Assembly: GCA_964006375.1 (NCBI GenBank) | Contig: OZ023264.1 | Location: 178,257,131-178,321,130 of the forward strand | DNA length: 64,000 nt | Direction: 5' to 3' | DNA from: Tillus elongatus | Taxonomy: Eukaryota; Arthropoda; Insecta; Coleoptera; Cleridae | Part shown: one piece after another, positions 42,812 to 55,759 of the stretch | Layout of the letters: each line of letters starts with the position of its first letter | Numbering within the stretch: position 1 is the stretch's first letter | The notes under the pieces: generated by a model | The model's database searches: none | The model's input: only the letters and a program-made list of their open reading frames with translations | Told to the model about the DNA's origin: nothing | Program-made: the position numbers and the translations under genes

Positions 42812-43043
42812 TTTCGAACGCGTTTAGCTGTCCTGGTTGTCTAACATTTTTTATTAATTTTAGATTATCTTTATTAACGTGATAATTAATATTCCAAATA
42901 TGCTGGGCGACGGAAGATATATCTATAGTACAGTAACGTAATTGGGCTAAGTGTTCTTTAAATCTAATTCCAATCGATCTTTTTGTTTGTCCGACGTACT
43001 TAAGATTACAATCTTTAGAACTTATGTCATAAATTCCCGACAT
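42645..43043 (-). pseudogene. GIY-YIG endonuclease domain of the Penelope-like element
   Basis: Reads MSGIYDISSKDCNLKYVGQT, then KRSIGIRFKEHL: GIY and YVG of the GIY-YIG core and the catalytic Arg segment (RFKEH). The normal C-terminal part is interrupted by the (TA)n tract, which appears as a Tyr/Ile run; the frame then continues (MNVSPPPITSHLIDCF). The domain in such elements nicks target DNA to prime reverse transcription. Confidence 0.88.
42731..42810. repeat. (TA)n microsatellite
   Basis: 40 TA units expanded inside the GIY-YIG coding end. The inverted pLTR copy has only about 6 TA units at the same place (44141-44152). Confidence 0.97.
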
Positions 43044-43132
43044 TTTGTCCGTGCTATCCTTGTCTTTTGGGTTAGTTAGAAAGTTTTTTAAGGTATTGTT
43101 TGTCGAAAATGTTAGCTGTAAATTGTCTTTTT

Positions 43133-44060
43133 TTAAATGCTATGTAGACCACTCGTGATTCTAGGTTCAAATAGTAAGCAAACAAAGTTTTTTTCGGGTT
43201 TATCTCTTCTAAACGTCGTTGATTCCATCAACATTGCCTTTGTTTTCTGTTTGTTGATTAATTTTTCCACTAGGCAATCAGTGTATCTGTTATATTCGGC
43301 CACGTTCTTAATATAATTTAATTCTTTGGTATATCTACTTTTGTTTAAAGGAAAATTAATTAACCGATTTACTAAAAAATTCAGACTGGCCATTTTTTGT
43401 GCGTACGTATGATGTGAGTCGTTCGGAATGTAGCTTAGAGTGGTGGCTTCCTTTCTATAGACATGGAATTGTAAAGTGTCTTTATTATTGATAACTAGTA
43501 CATCTAGAAAAGGAAATGCATTATTAATTTCTAATTCGTGGGTAAATTTTATAGAATCAAATTTATTGTTTAAGTTGGCAATAAAATCTTTTATTCTGCT
43601 AATGTTTGTGTTAAACACTGCTAAAATATCATCCACCTAACGATACCACACTTTCTACTACTTTCACTTTCATGATCTGTTTCAAATATGCTCATGAAAA
43701 GGTCTGCAATAAATGGCGATAGCGGATTGCCCTTGGGTTTGTTGAAAAAAATTCATTGTTGAATTGAAAATATTTTGTTGGATACAAAGGTTTGTTCAAG
43801 TTAAATATTCTTTGCAGACATTTTCATTTATGTTATACATTTTTAACAACTGCTCTAAATACGTTAAAGTTTGCTCCGTGGGAACGATAGGAAACAATTA
43901 AGTTACATCGAATGAAATTAAAGCCTCGCCTTCAGTCAATTTAACATCTTTAATCTTATTAATAATCTCAAGTCATTTTGTTGCTGAAAAACTTTTCTGT
44001 TTGACGCGCAAGCCTTTAAACTCATTTGTCAACCACTTTGCTAAATTATATATCGTGGGA
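43133..44060 (-). pseudogene. Penelope-type reverse transcriptase, broken at YVDD
   Basis: The frame 43636-43133 starts at VDDILAVF and continues with NAFPFLDVLVI, RKEATTLSYIP and H..H.YAQKM, typical of Penelope RT after motif C. Just upstream, WYR is followed by TAG (43637-43639) exactly where the Tyr of YVDD should be. Earlier RT motifs lie in 43640-44060 in more than one frame. Confidence 0.88.
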
Positions 44061-44515
44061 TCTATTATCTAATTTTTAATTAATGTTAACGTTAATAAAG
44101 ATAATCTGTAATTAATAAAAAATGTTAGACAACCAGGACATATATATATATTGCGAAATATAGTTACAACAAAAAATGTATGAACCTTTCACAAACGCCG
44201 ATTACGTGTCACCTGATCGATTGTTTTGTTAAATAAAATTCCCAGTTTCAACACGTCCTAAAGATAACATAAGAATACAGATATTTCCGCCAAAGGAAAC
44301 TATATTAATTTAGTTGTCGCTGAACCTTCCGAAAATTATTAGAGATGGACACCTTTTAGATAGGTTAGTAGGGACAGTGCAAAGACCGCGTCCGGCGAGA
44401 AAAATACAATACACTGTGGAATTTGCCTGCGACTAGTTTCCCATCTCGGTTCGGTCTCTTTATCTAAGATCCGGTATATAAGGTGATGTTATTTTTTAAA
44501 GTAGTTAGAATATTT

Positions 44516-44561
44516 CATCCTCTGATGACGCTAACTTGGTTAGTGAAACAATGCTCAGGTC
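44516..44561 (+). ncRNA. Decayed hammerhead-like motif (right pLTR)
   Basis: Inverted counterpart of 42322-42366. The CTGATGA core and stem II are intact, but stem III and the cleavage triplet are mutated (AAACAATGCTC), so cleavage is not expected. Confidence 0.6.
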
Positions 44562-44606
44562 TTTCAAAATGTAATGTGGTGATTTGGGGTCTCCAAGTGT
44601 ACTTAT

Positions 44607-45244
44607 CAGAGCTCATCACAGGTTCCAATCTTCACTTAGTAAGACTATAAAAATAATTTTGTAAAAATTTAAAGCTTATAATAAAAGCTTGTTTTCACTT
44701 TTTGCTAAATTTCACTCATTCGCTATATTTCCTACAAGAAAAATAATTAAGTTATTTTCCATCAACAGCAGTTTAATTTATAGGATTTGCAATCACTAGT
44801 AAAGCGTAGATTTAAATAAAGTCTAATGCATTTATGAACAAAATTCATGTTTTATAACGATATAAGTTTTTTAATAGTGTAGAATATACAATACATAAAA
44901 TGTAGCAAGGTACAAGCAAACACGTAACAGCTTGCGTACTACCTTTTAAGTTAATTAAGCTACCTGAGCGAGGTTGTCTGGGGCAATAAAATTTTAATAT
45001 CTTTAACAGAAATAGTAAGCAAAGAAATAGTACTCGTATTACGAGATTCTCTCGGGCACCATTGCATATTTTATAGCTGGATCAATAAAAGGGAATACAG
45101 TAACATATTCAATGCAACTGTTTTCTGGTTCCTAGCAACGTAGGGATCGTTTATTATTTATAGAACCAGAGTGAATAATATTACGAAAGGCAATTTGTCG
45201 ACTGTACAGATGATCCAAATAAGATTTACATATCCAAACTTATA
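44607..45244. other. Non-coding spacer
   Basis: Nothing recognised. Confidence 0.5.
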
Positions 45245-45293
45245 TAATTTTTAGCGAATTTTTCGTGAAACGAAAAATTCACTAATAGGGAGA

Positions 45294-45381
<88 letters not shown>
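45245..45381. repeat. LFR hairpin fragment plus (TA)n
   Basis: Inverted repeat ttagcgaattttt/aaaaattcactaa followed by agggagatct and about 42 TA units (45296-45381), into which mariner 2 is inserted. Confidence 0.9.
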
Positions 45382-45384
<3 letters not shown>

Positions 45385-47234
45385 TGTGGAACAGCCAAAT
45401 GGAATAAATTCGATAACGGATAAATGAGGACGTGTTGGGAAAAACGCTTGGACACGTCGATTTGTATTTTTAACTGCGCATCTTTTTCAAGAAAAAAAAT
45501 TATTTAGGGTGCGTCATGTGACAGTGGCCAATACCAACTTTCTTATTTTAAATACAAGCCCCTGTATATTATTAATTTTTTGGATTCTTCAGAAAATTCT
45601 AGACATAATTCATGTACAATGTCCTATACCTATCTTCAACTGTTTCGGAAATATTAAGTATTTTCAGATTTATTACAAAAATTAACATTAAAAATAGAAA
45701 ATTATTTTATTTCACAAATTCTAATAAGAAATACTGATTATTTCTTAATAATTTAAAAAAACAAAAAAAATTAATGTCAATGTAGTAAATGTTCAAAATG
45801 CTCGCCACGAACATCTTGACAACATGCTAATCTGGTATAGAAATGTCTTCAAACATTACTCAACATCTCAGGCGTGACTGATCTAATCGCAAGCGTGATT
45901 CGTCTTTTTAAGTCATCTAAGTTGAGGGGCTTAGTTTTGTATACAATACTTTTGACATATCCCCACAAAAAGTAGTCTAATAGCGACAGATCAGGAGATC
46001 GTGCTGGCCATTCTATCGATCCGCGCCTTCCTATCCACCGATTTGGAAAAATTTGGTACGACATTATTTTGGAGCAGTTCTAAATATTTATCCCCATTCA
46101 AGTTGCCATCAATGAAAAAGGGACCTACGATATGATTTCCAACAATTCCTGCCCAAACATTAACTTTTTCAGGATATTGCGTATGTTCCTCTCTCATCCA
46201 ATGAGGATTCTCATTAGACCAATAGCGGCAATTTTGACGATTAACATGACCGTGAAGTGTAAATGTGCTCTCATCAGAAAACAAAACATCTTCTAATTGG
46301 ATCACATTGTTATCTAACATTGCCATCATTTGTTCACAAAAATACGTTCTCCTATCGAAATCGTCCTCCATGAGCTCCTGAGTTGGTATCATTTTATAGG
46401 GATGCATTTTACTTTCCTTTAATGTTCGAAAAATTGCTGTGTGGCTAACGTTGAATAGTTGGGCTGCTTGTCGACCAGAAGTATGTGGGTTTTCTTGAAA
46501 CTTTTCTATTTTGCTAATTGTTCCTTGGGATACAGGCGGCAAATTTGGAAATTTTTCGTGAAATAAGCGAGACACTTCCATCTGTGTCCGTGTGTTATCT
46601 CCATAACCAATCATTTGTAGAATGGTTATTTTGTGCATTTCTGTTAAATGAACCATTTTTCTGATATTATTACGTACAGTTAACGAAATTCAAACGACAA
46701 TAGCACTGACACTAATCACTACTGTCATGCAGGCAGACAACAAGTTGCTAAGGCTACGAGTTTTATACGAACAGAAAGAAAACTGTTTTTGTTTTTGTTT
46801 CATTTCATATCAGTAAAAAGAAACGCAGGAATGGTTTTTGTTTACTTTCTCATTATCAAGAGCTGAATGGGAAATAAGTATTGAATGCAATGTAGCGAAT
46901 TTGTGAAATAAAATAATTTTCTATTTTTAATGTTAATTTTTGTAATAAATCTGAAAATACTTAATATTTCCGAAACAGTTGAAGATAGGTATAGAACATT
47001 GTACATGAATTATGTCTAGAATTTTCTGAAGAATCCAAAAAATTAATAATATACAGGGGCTTGTATTTAAAATAAGAAAGTTGGTATTGGCCACTGTCAC
47101 ATGACGCACCCTATATAATTTTTTTTTCTTGAAAAAGATGCGCAGTTAAAAATACAAATCGACGTCTCCAAGCGTTTTTCCCAACACGCCCTCATTTATC
47201 CGTTATCGAATTTATTCCATTTGGCTGTTCCACA

Positions 47235-47237
<3 letters not shown>
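45382..47237 (-). mobile_element. DD41D-group mariner-like element 2, 340-bp TIRs (dead)
   Basis: Starts CAGTGTGGAACAGCC and ends with the complement. TA target duplication at 45380-45381 and 47238-47239. Inverted repeats 45382-45721 and 46897-47237 are about 98 % identical by eye. Length 1,856 bp, inserted in a (TA)n tract. Confidence 0.95.
45849..46656 (-). pseudogene. Transposase of mariner 2, internal deletion
   Basis: 46656-45991 encodes MVHLTEMHKITILQM, the helix-turn-helix region and VLFSDESTFTLHG with the first catalytic Asp. The other piece (46064-45849) resumes with FPNRWIGRRGSIEWP and SPDLSLLDYFLWG. The segment between, which should contain the second catalytic Asp (QxDGAPPH), is deleted with a frameshift at about 46055. 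The first piece is otherwise well preserved, so the deletion is probably the inactivating event. Confidence 0.9.

Positions 47238-47298
<61 letters not shown>
47238..47298. repeat. (TA)n microsatellite
   Basis: About 30 TA units; the other side of the mariner 2 target tract. Confidence 0.97.
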
Positions 47299-47300
<2 letters not shown>

Positions 47301-49110
47301 TATCGATAACTCAAAAAATAATGGGCCGATTTTAATAAAATTTGGTACTGCCTTCCTTTTGTGAGTGTCTTAGATTAGTGCATTAGCCAAGAAAATCGGA
47401 GCGCAGTTTTTCCGGGGATATTTTGAGTTTTCCTTCTGAAAATATTCACCGAAATTAACAAATCTATGACAACCAAATTTGGTACGTACGTTTCCACTAT
47501 CTAACTTACTCTACACGCCAAAATTCAGATCTCTAAGTTGCAAGGAAAAAAAGTTATAGGCATTTAAAGAGAAAAACTTTGGATGCCACTGGTGATCAGA
47601 GGAAAGCACAAGGACAAAATATTTTGTGTGATTAACAAGACCAATTGAATATTACATCCAACGGTTAGGTTTTCTTGACGCAAAAACGTCTAGAAGTAGC
47701 AGAAAAAAGATTTTGAAAATTTGATAATTTTTCTTCTTCAAACGTCAAAGTCGCGATTTAAAACGTCAAAATTTGTAATTTTCAGACAAAGAATTTGAAG
47801 CAAATACGAACTACGTACACGATATGTCGTAAGAAGTGTGTTTTACAAAGCCTTAGTATTCAGCTTCAACCATCATTTTCCCCCATTTTACCAAAATATT
47901 TTCAGAAAATCCATTTGAAATAGAACCTCTTTCTGATGCTTCGGTAGTAGTTTCCGCTATAGAGTTTATGGTTTAATAGTCTATATTTTAGCAAATTTTC
48001 CTACAAAAAATTCGTTATTGAGAAGACCGCGACTTATGAATTTTAAAAGGATTTCTTCAAATGAGCGCGAACTAGAACCCCAAAAACCCATATGCGGGGT
48101 CAGTTTCAGTTTTTGTCTGTTTACACATATACAGGGTGACGCTTTTCTACGGCAAAGCGTAATATATCCGTTCTTATACCAGATATAACAAAAAAGCATA
48201 TTCGTTAATTATAGGGTATCTTGAGCTGCATCTTATAAACTGATCTTGACAATCACAGGCTGGCCCATAAGTCGTTGGTGATACACACTTTCTTTTTTTA
48301 ATAGAACACCCCCTTATTTTATTGCATTTTTGTGTTTTCCAGCGAATTATAATGCATGTTTGTAAGAAAAAAAATTGATGTTCAAAGTTTTTGAGTTATT
48401 TTAATTGTATTGCAACTTTTCACGTTTTTGGCACATATTTTAAACACATATCACAAATTATGAAACGGCGTTTTTTTCAATAGATAGCGGAGCCCCATGG
48501 AAATGACGCATTCAGAGAGCTTTTTGTTTCTATTACTCGTCGAAAAAATAAGGCTACCGTATATGGGCACGCTCAAATAGTGGCTGAATTTAAAAAGTTT
48601 TCGCACAAATGTTTTTAGTGTTTCTGTGGAACTTATTTTTGTAAAATTTTTGTGATATTTTGGTAGTTAATAGTAAATGTTTAGTAAGTTATTGTAAAAA
48701 AAAGTGGTCGAATTTTTGTGAAAAATATAATTTAGTGTACCATTACTGAAGGCAATTTCTGTAAAAAAAATAGTGATTTTCTGTAAAATAAATTTTTAGC
48801 AAATTTTCATAATTTTTTTTCAATTTTGGTCCTAAAGCTGTTTGTGAATAATTATATCCTGACAGGTGTGTAAACGGGCCAGGAAAATCGAACCAGTTTT
48901 TTTCTGGAACTTTTAAAGTTTATTTTCGGAAGATGTGTGTACTTTTTGAAACGACAAAGCTATTTTAATGAAATACGGTATATTGTTACTAATATATAGA
49001 TTATACTGCCAACCAAATGCCATTCTTTTAAAAACAAGACATATTTGCCATTAAAAGCATTTTCACGAAAATTAGCTACTATAACGCACTTGCTGCGTCC
49101 AGACTTTTGG
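47299..49110 (-). repeat. Dispersed host repeat, LFR family (intact empty-site copy)
   Basis: Reads from gataactcaaaaaataatggg through the atgacaaccaaatttggtac block, the ccagtggcatcc-side block and the accaattgaatattacatcc junction, to gcacttgctgcgtcc at the far end. It is the uninterrupted counterpart of 8940-10401 plus 28772-29035. Copies and fragments occur throughout the window, usually beside a (TA)n tract and a short inverted repeat of the form ttagtgaattttc/gaaaattcactaa. No ORF; a non-autonomous mobile family is likely. Confidence 0.85.
47648..47653. other. Unoccupied AATATT target (paralogous empty site)
   Basis: Single AATATT flanked by ccaattg and acatccaacgg, equivalent to the joined flanks of the 18.4-kb element. 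Confidence 0.9.
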
Positions 49111-49156
49111 TTAGGATAAAATATTAAAGTTATAGGGAACCTGTATCTAGTTTATG

Positions 49157-49290
<134 letters not shown>

Positions 49291-49829
49291 TGCCGGTCCC
49301 AAGCCCAGGTGAGAAAGGAGGAGGGGCTGGAGTAACAACCACGTTAAAAAACCAGGGTCCATCTGGCCCGGACGGTAGCACCCTGTAAGGGCCGCTGGCT
49401 AGAGTGACAGGTCTGTCTGGCCGTTGGATGTACTGCTTCCAGCAGTGTGCTCATCGCTACTCGTAACGACGTAGACGGTACAGCCAGCGACGCCAGCTGT
49501 CCGCTGTTCTATTTACCCTCTTTTTCCTTAACCGTTTCTACCTGGGCCACCAGGTATAATTGGTGGCACACCCATGGAAATGGAGCAAAGCCTCGGAAAA
49601 ATGCTGCTGTCTGGGGTTTTCCAAGGCAGTTCTAGTGCCGGCGCTGGACATGACAGCATGCGGGACGCGGTGGCGGAGTGCTGATAAGGCGGGCCCCTGT
49701 CATGAAAGAAATTAGAGCCCAAAGTCAACAGCATGGGAGCCTAGTAACATCAACAGCTCCACCCACTGAGGATGATGCGCAGGAAAATCAGCCAGCGCTC
49801 ACCCAGATGGGATTACCAAGACGGCGCAT

Positions 49830-50289
49830 GAAATGAGCTATGGATATGAATGAAACCATTATGCGCATTTACTACAAAGTAACACAACTCGGACGACAGA
49901 CGACAGACAGACCGGATATAGGCAACACCTTCACACCGACTTTCTCAGAATATTCCCTCACATACAAGTGAATCAACGTAGAGTAGCGGATCAGTATCGT
50001 GTCATACTTAGGAATAACCTTATTCCACAAACGAGATTGAATACCATCAGACAGGAAGTTGAATATGAAATTACTAACATAGCAGTTACTGAAAATAACA
50101 AGATGATGGTAGTAATCTGCAACTTGTACATACTGAACCAGAAGAACACGTCGAGGGTACGCAACAAAATGAGGAGCTCATCAACAAATTGTCCACAGAA
50201 ATGAGTCGTGCAGTCGCGGAATATGAAGGAACAAATCCTCTTAATAGACCACCATTACCTAGGCTAAGATCATCTAGAAAGCTGGCAAT

Positions 50290-50290
<1 letters not shown>
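49830..50290 (+). pseudogene. Dong-like ORF, N-terminal part
   Basis: Broken frames reading MDMNETIMRIYYKVTQLG, then DIGNTFTPTFSEYS, then NQRRVADQYRVILRNNLIPQ and LNTIRQEVEYEI. This alpha-helical N-terminal region before RT is familiar from R4/Dong-type elements. Stops and a frame change occur near 49970. Confidence 0.65.
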
Positions 50291-50372
<82 letters not shown>

Positions 50373-51358
50373 TTTTTAATTTCAACAACACACCTCGAGG
50401 GCTTACAGCCTAAATACTATCGTACCGTGGGTGTTGACAAGGAGGAAAGAGGCAGCTTCTTAATTCTGGACTTGAAAGTTTGGAGGTTCGGAGGAGAAGG
50501 AAAAACATGTGGCGGCAAGGAATTCCACAACTTGGAAGTCGTCGGGACAAAAGAGCGGGCATAACAAGATGTTCTAAGTCTGGTGACCTGGACAGTAAAA
50601 GGGTGCATTCGCTCTGTTCCCCTGGTAGATCTGTTGGGTGCAGCAGGTGGGGGAACTATGGAGGAAAGCTCCTCTGAGCACTGTCCGTGCAGATATCTAT
50701 AAAAGAAAGAGAGAGGTCACCAACGGCACGTCAGTGGGCAAGGGATGGCAGCCTTTGGGTGAGGGTAGGGTCACCGATGAGACGTATAGCTCTCTTTTGA
50801 ATGGAGTCCAGGATAGCGAGTGTAGAAGCGGCAGCGGCACCCCAGATGTGGGAGCAGTATTCGAGGTTTGGCCTTATTTGTGAAGTATATAAGGTATAGA
50901 GATTAGCTGGTGAAAAGTATTTGGGAGCCCGGAAGAGGAAACCTAATTTCTTAGCAGCCGCTTCTGCAATTGATGTGACATGTTGGTGCCAATTGAGATT
51001 TCGATCCACAGAAATGCCAACAAGAGAAAAGGACTCATTACTTTGAATAACTTGGTTGTGCATTGTGATGGGTCTAGGGCTGGTGTATCTCTTGTGAGAA
51101 AGAAAGCAAGACTTAGTTTTGGTGGGGTTGAATTGTACAAGATTTCTATTTCCCCAGTCTAATATTTTTTGGAGATCCACGGAGACAGAACCCTCCATGA
51201 GTCTGCGATCCTCATTTTATTGGGCTAAAGAGACAGGCTTAGAATATTGTATATTTGAATGGAGGGTGCTGTCGTCCGCGTAGCTGTGAACTGGGTTGGA
51301 TGTGCTAGAGAGGAGGTCATTGATGTGGAGAAGAAACAAAGTAGGGGCTAAAGCTGAA
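50290..51358 (-). mobile_element. Jockey/CR1-like LINE, 5'-truncated copy B
   Basis: Minus strand. The RT end has a motif-C-like YADDSTLHSN (51426-51217 frame), then KILDWGNRNLVQFNPTKT and a C-terminal VPTTSKLWNSLPPHVF segment (50608-50417), ending at a (TA)n/T-rich tail (50292-50369). It overlaps copy A at 1649-2290 with high identity. The 5' truncation is at about 51358, where Dong-like sequence resumes. Some frames continue a few codons across the junction. Confidence 0.88.
50292..50369. repeat. (TA)n microsatellite at LINE copy B 3' end
   Basis: About 38 TA units beside the LINE 3' terminus, perhaps grown from its tail. Confidence 0.95.
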
Positions 51359-51779
51359 ACATTGGAACTTTTGAACAGAATAATTTTGCCATCGCACCTT
51401 CTAAAGATCAACACATTGAAGCACATGAAGCACTGTTTTATGGTGCAGCAACTGCAACAATTAAAACTTTAGGCATTAAGATTTCTGATCGAGGGTCCAA
51501 TCACAAAGACTCGCGTCAAAGAGTGCCCCTGTGAGAAAAAAGGTTGATAAGCAGAGTGGAAACACTTCCAAAAGAAATTGGGCAACTGACGCAATACATT
51601 GGGGGAGTATAGACAAGAAAATTGCAGAAAGGAGTAGAGGAAATCATAGGCCGAGTTCGAGCACAAAACCAAGTCAACCACACTGCACAAGAATAGTTAG
51701 ACACCTCAAACCAAAAGCCTCTGTATAGGCAGAACGGTTGAGTAGATATAAAGGGAGCAAGAATAGAAATTGCGACAAT

Positions 51780-53556
51780 ACAATGCTTCAACGCTCTGAA
51801 AGGAATTTCTACCGTCAGCTTAATTCAGCTAGGAATGCAGCCACCGATACTTTTCCAAGTAAGGAATAAACTGAAGCGTTCTGGCAAAGTCAACTAGCCA
51901 CAACAGCCTCCTGCAATATTGGCGCCAGCTGGGTTAACGAAGAACACAGAGCTCGTCAGAGTTATGAGCCGATGCATCATGACCCGTTCACCACAGATGA
52001 AGTCTCCGAGGTTATTAAAGAGCTTAGAAATTGGAAGGCACCCGGGCTTGACGGCATCCAAACCTTTTGGTTGGAGAAATTTGGGTGTGCAGATGCTGAC
52101 CAATAACTTGTCTTTCGACCCCTATATAAGTTGATCACATCCTGCCTTGAGAAACGCATATATGCGCACTGCGAACGAAACAACATAATTGCGAGGCAGC
52201 AAAAAGGGTGTGCCAAAGGATCTGTGGGATGCAAAGAACAGCTGATAATGGACTCGGTTGTGTGGAATCAAGCCTACAATGAACGAAGAAATCTCTTTGC
52301 TGCCTATGTGGATTATCAAAAAGCGTTTGATTCCATTCCTCAAGAATGGCTCATAAGTGTGCTGAAGATATATAAAATCGATACTTGCATCCTGAGGTTC
52401 CTTGAACACACAATGTCTACCTGGAGAACAAAGATTCAGTTGCGGGTACAAACTGGTGATAACATCGTAACCAGCACGATACCAATTGAGAGAGGTATAT
52501 TTCAAGATGACTCGCTAAGCCAATTGTGGTTCTGCCTCGAATTGAATCCACTATCAAATCGCCTGAACTCCACCAGATATGGCTGCAGTATCAAAACCAA
52601 TGGCAGGAAGCAAATGATGCTAAATCATCTGCTATATATGGATGATCCTGTTCATGCGATCCTACCTCTACTGCAGATCTGAATCACATATTCTTTAACT
52701 GCCAAAACCACCAAACAATAAGAACTAATTTTATCATCTCTCTACTCAATGCTCAGCAAAAATTACCACTAAATATAACAACATTATTAAGCACGCAAGA
52801 TAAAAATATATATGATATTATAATTAAATTCATTTACAGTGCAAAAATAACTATATAAAGATTCTTCCTTTCTTCTCTTGTAAATAACATTACCTGTGGC
52901 TAATAGATTCGTCTGAAGCCATACCAAAGCTGTTTTGTCACACACACACACACACACATATGGATGATCTCAAGCTGATGTCCTCCATAAAGAACCACCT
53001 GGAACAACTCCTTAAGATCGTGGAAGCGTTTTCCAGAGATATTGACATATAGTTTGGGCTCGACAAATGTCGCACCTTATGTGTAGTCAGAGGAAAAATA
53101 CAACCAAGTGTATATGAAATGCAGAACGGCCAGCAAATTGCCTCGATGGATGTAAAAGGGTGTTATAGCTACCTGGGAATACAGCAAGCGAGGAAAATAA
53201 ACCACTCGATAATGAAGAAGGATCTGACAAATGAATTTACGAAACGAGTAAAACAGGTGGTGCGATCACATCTTAACAGCAAGAACCTGACTAAAGCTCT
53301 GAATACATATGCATGTTCTGCACTTAGCTACTCATTTGGGATTGTGAACTGGAGTAAAACGGACATCGAAAATCTAGAACGGAAGGTGCGAACACTCCTA
53401 ACAAGATCCAAAAAACATAACTCCCGTAGTGCTGTCGAGCGAGTAACCGTACCTAGACACCAAGGTGGAAGAGGAGTGTTGGATATTGGTAAACAGTTGG
53501 ATCAGCAGATAGTGAACCTGCGTACATATTTCCATCAGCAGGCGCTTACTTCTTAA
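51780..53556 (+). pseudogene. Dong/R4-like reverse transcriptase and C-terminal domain, split
   Basis: 51780-52110: pre-RT segment (ERNFYRQLNSARNAA, then VIKELRNWKAPGLDGIQ with the KAPG-D motif). 52131-52646: palm with FAAYVDYQKAFDSIP (motif A), IPIERGIFQDDSLS (motif B; usual G changed to D) and LLYMDD (motif C). The frame is cut at YMDD by an insertion and resumes at 52958 with MDDLKLMSSI, then NGQQIASMDVKGCYSYLG and KTDIENLERKVRTLLT (RT thumb and linker). In-frame stops occur near 51870, 52107 and 53050. Confidence 0.88.
52647..52957 (+). mobile_element. 311-bp LINE 3' end inserted in the YMDD motif
   Basis: Encodes a LINE C-terminal tail (CDPTSTADLNHIFFNC type, ending IYDIIIKFIYSA), followed by a non-coding end and a (CA)n tail. 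Flanked by an 11-bp duplication, ATATGGATGAT, at 52636-52646 and 52958-52968. 5'-truncated insertion with a target-site duplication is the hallmark of LINE retrotransposition. Confidence 0.92.
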
Positions 53557-53777
53557 CAACACCGTGTCATATGCGAGGCAGATGATTCAACACCGCTGCA
53601 ACGAAAAGAAAGTGAAATACAAAATTACCATCGGACTGATCAGGACAAGCTGCAGTCTTGGATGCAGAAGCCTCTCCATGGGCAACATCTGAATGAGACC
53701 TCTCAGGCAAATGTCGACAAATTGGAGTCTTATATTTTTGAAACCAGAAGAAAATTGACTCCCATTCTAAACAATCG

Positions 53778-55304
<1,527 letters not shown>

Positions 55305-55645
55305 GCCTCGGTGGTTCAGTGGTAAGAACATGTGCCTCTCAACCGAAGCGTACTGGGTTCGATCCCAAGGTACTGCTTTCACTTTTTCAGTACATACTGT
55401 ACAATTAACATCGACCAAGGTTGTGGCATTGTATTTGAGCAAGTTGAATGTCTGCATGTTCCGACCTTCAGAAAGGTCGTAAAGCCGTCGGGTGTCCATG
55501 CGATGTTGGGCACGTTAAAGATCGCTACACTCCTTACAGAAAGACAGGAGTTCGGCAAAATTTCTAGGATAGTGAGGTAAAACTGCTCATTGGCGTCGGT
55601 GATTGTCCATAGTTGCGGAAATAGGCCGACGTTAAATAAATAAAA
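55305..55645 (+). repeat. tRNA-derived SINE, copy 2
   Basis: Better preserved head than copy 1: GCCTCGGTGGTTCAGTGG carries box A and GGGTTCGATCCC matches box B. The body is shared with 33547-33900 and the tail is (AAATAAATAA). The 82-89 codon frames inside are by-products. Confidence 0.92.
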
Positions 55646-55759
55646 CACACATATTTAAAATCAGGTAATTTTTACACTCCAATATAATGTTTACTGTAAA
55701 AGATTTTATTGTAATAACTCTTTCCGGGGGAATGAAAAATAGTTTAAGCACAAAATACA

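Larger units (their letters stand above)
42277..44606 (-). mobile_element. Penelope-like element with inverted pLTRs
   Basis: The minus strand encodes a Penelope-type RT (about 44060-43133) followed by a GIY-YIG endonuclease (43043-42645). Flanks 42277-42890 and 44075-44606 are inverted copies of one another (about 85 % by eye), the pseudo-LTR arrangement usual for this class, and both carry a hammerhead-like motif. The left copy has gained a (TA)n tract. Stops and frameshifts show it is inactive. Confidence 0.9.
49291..53770 (+). mobile_element. Dong/R4-type LINE, interrupted by two later LINE insertions
   Basis: The 5' end abuts a (TAA)n tract, the known target of Dong elements of the R4 clade. 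Element sequence runs 49291-50290, 51359-52646 and 52958-53770 on the plus strand. The gaps are a reversed Jockey/CR1-like LINE (50290-51358) and a 311-bp LINE 3' end (52647-52957). Coding content: N-terminal region, RT and a C-terminal region, all with stops. Clade assignment is inferred from target plus RT style. Confidence 0.8.
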
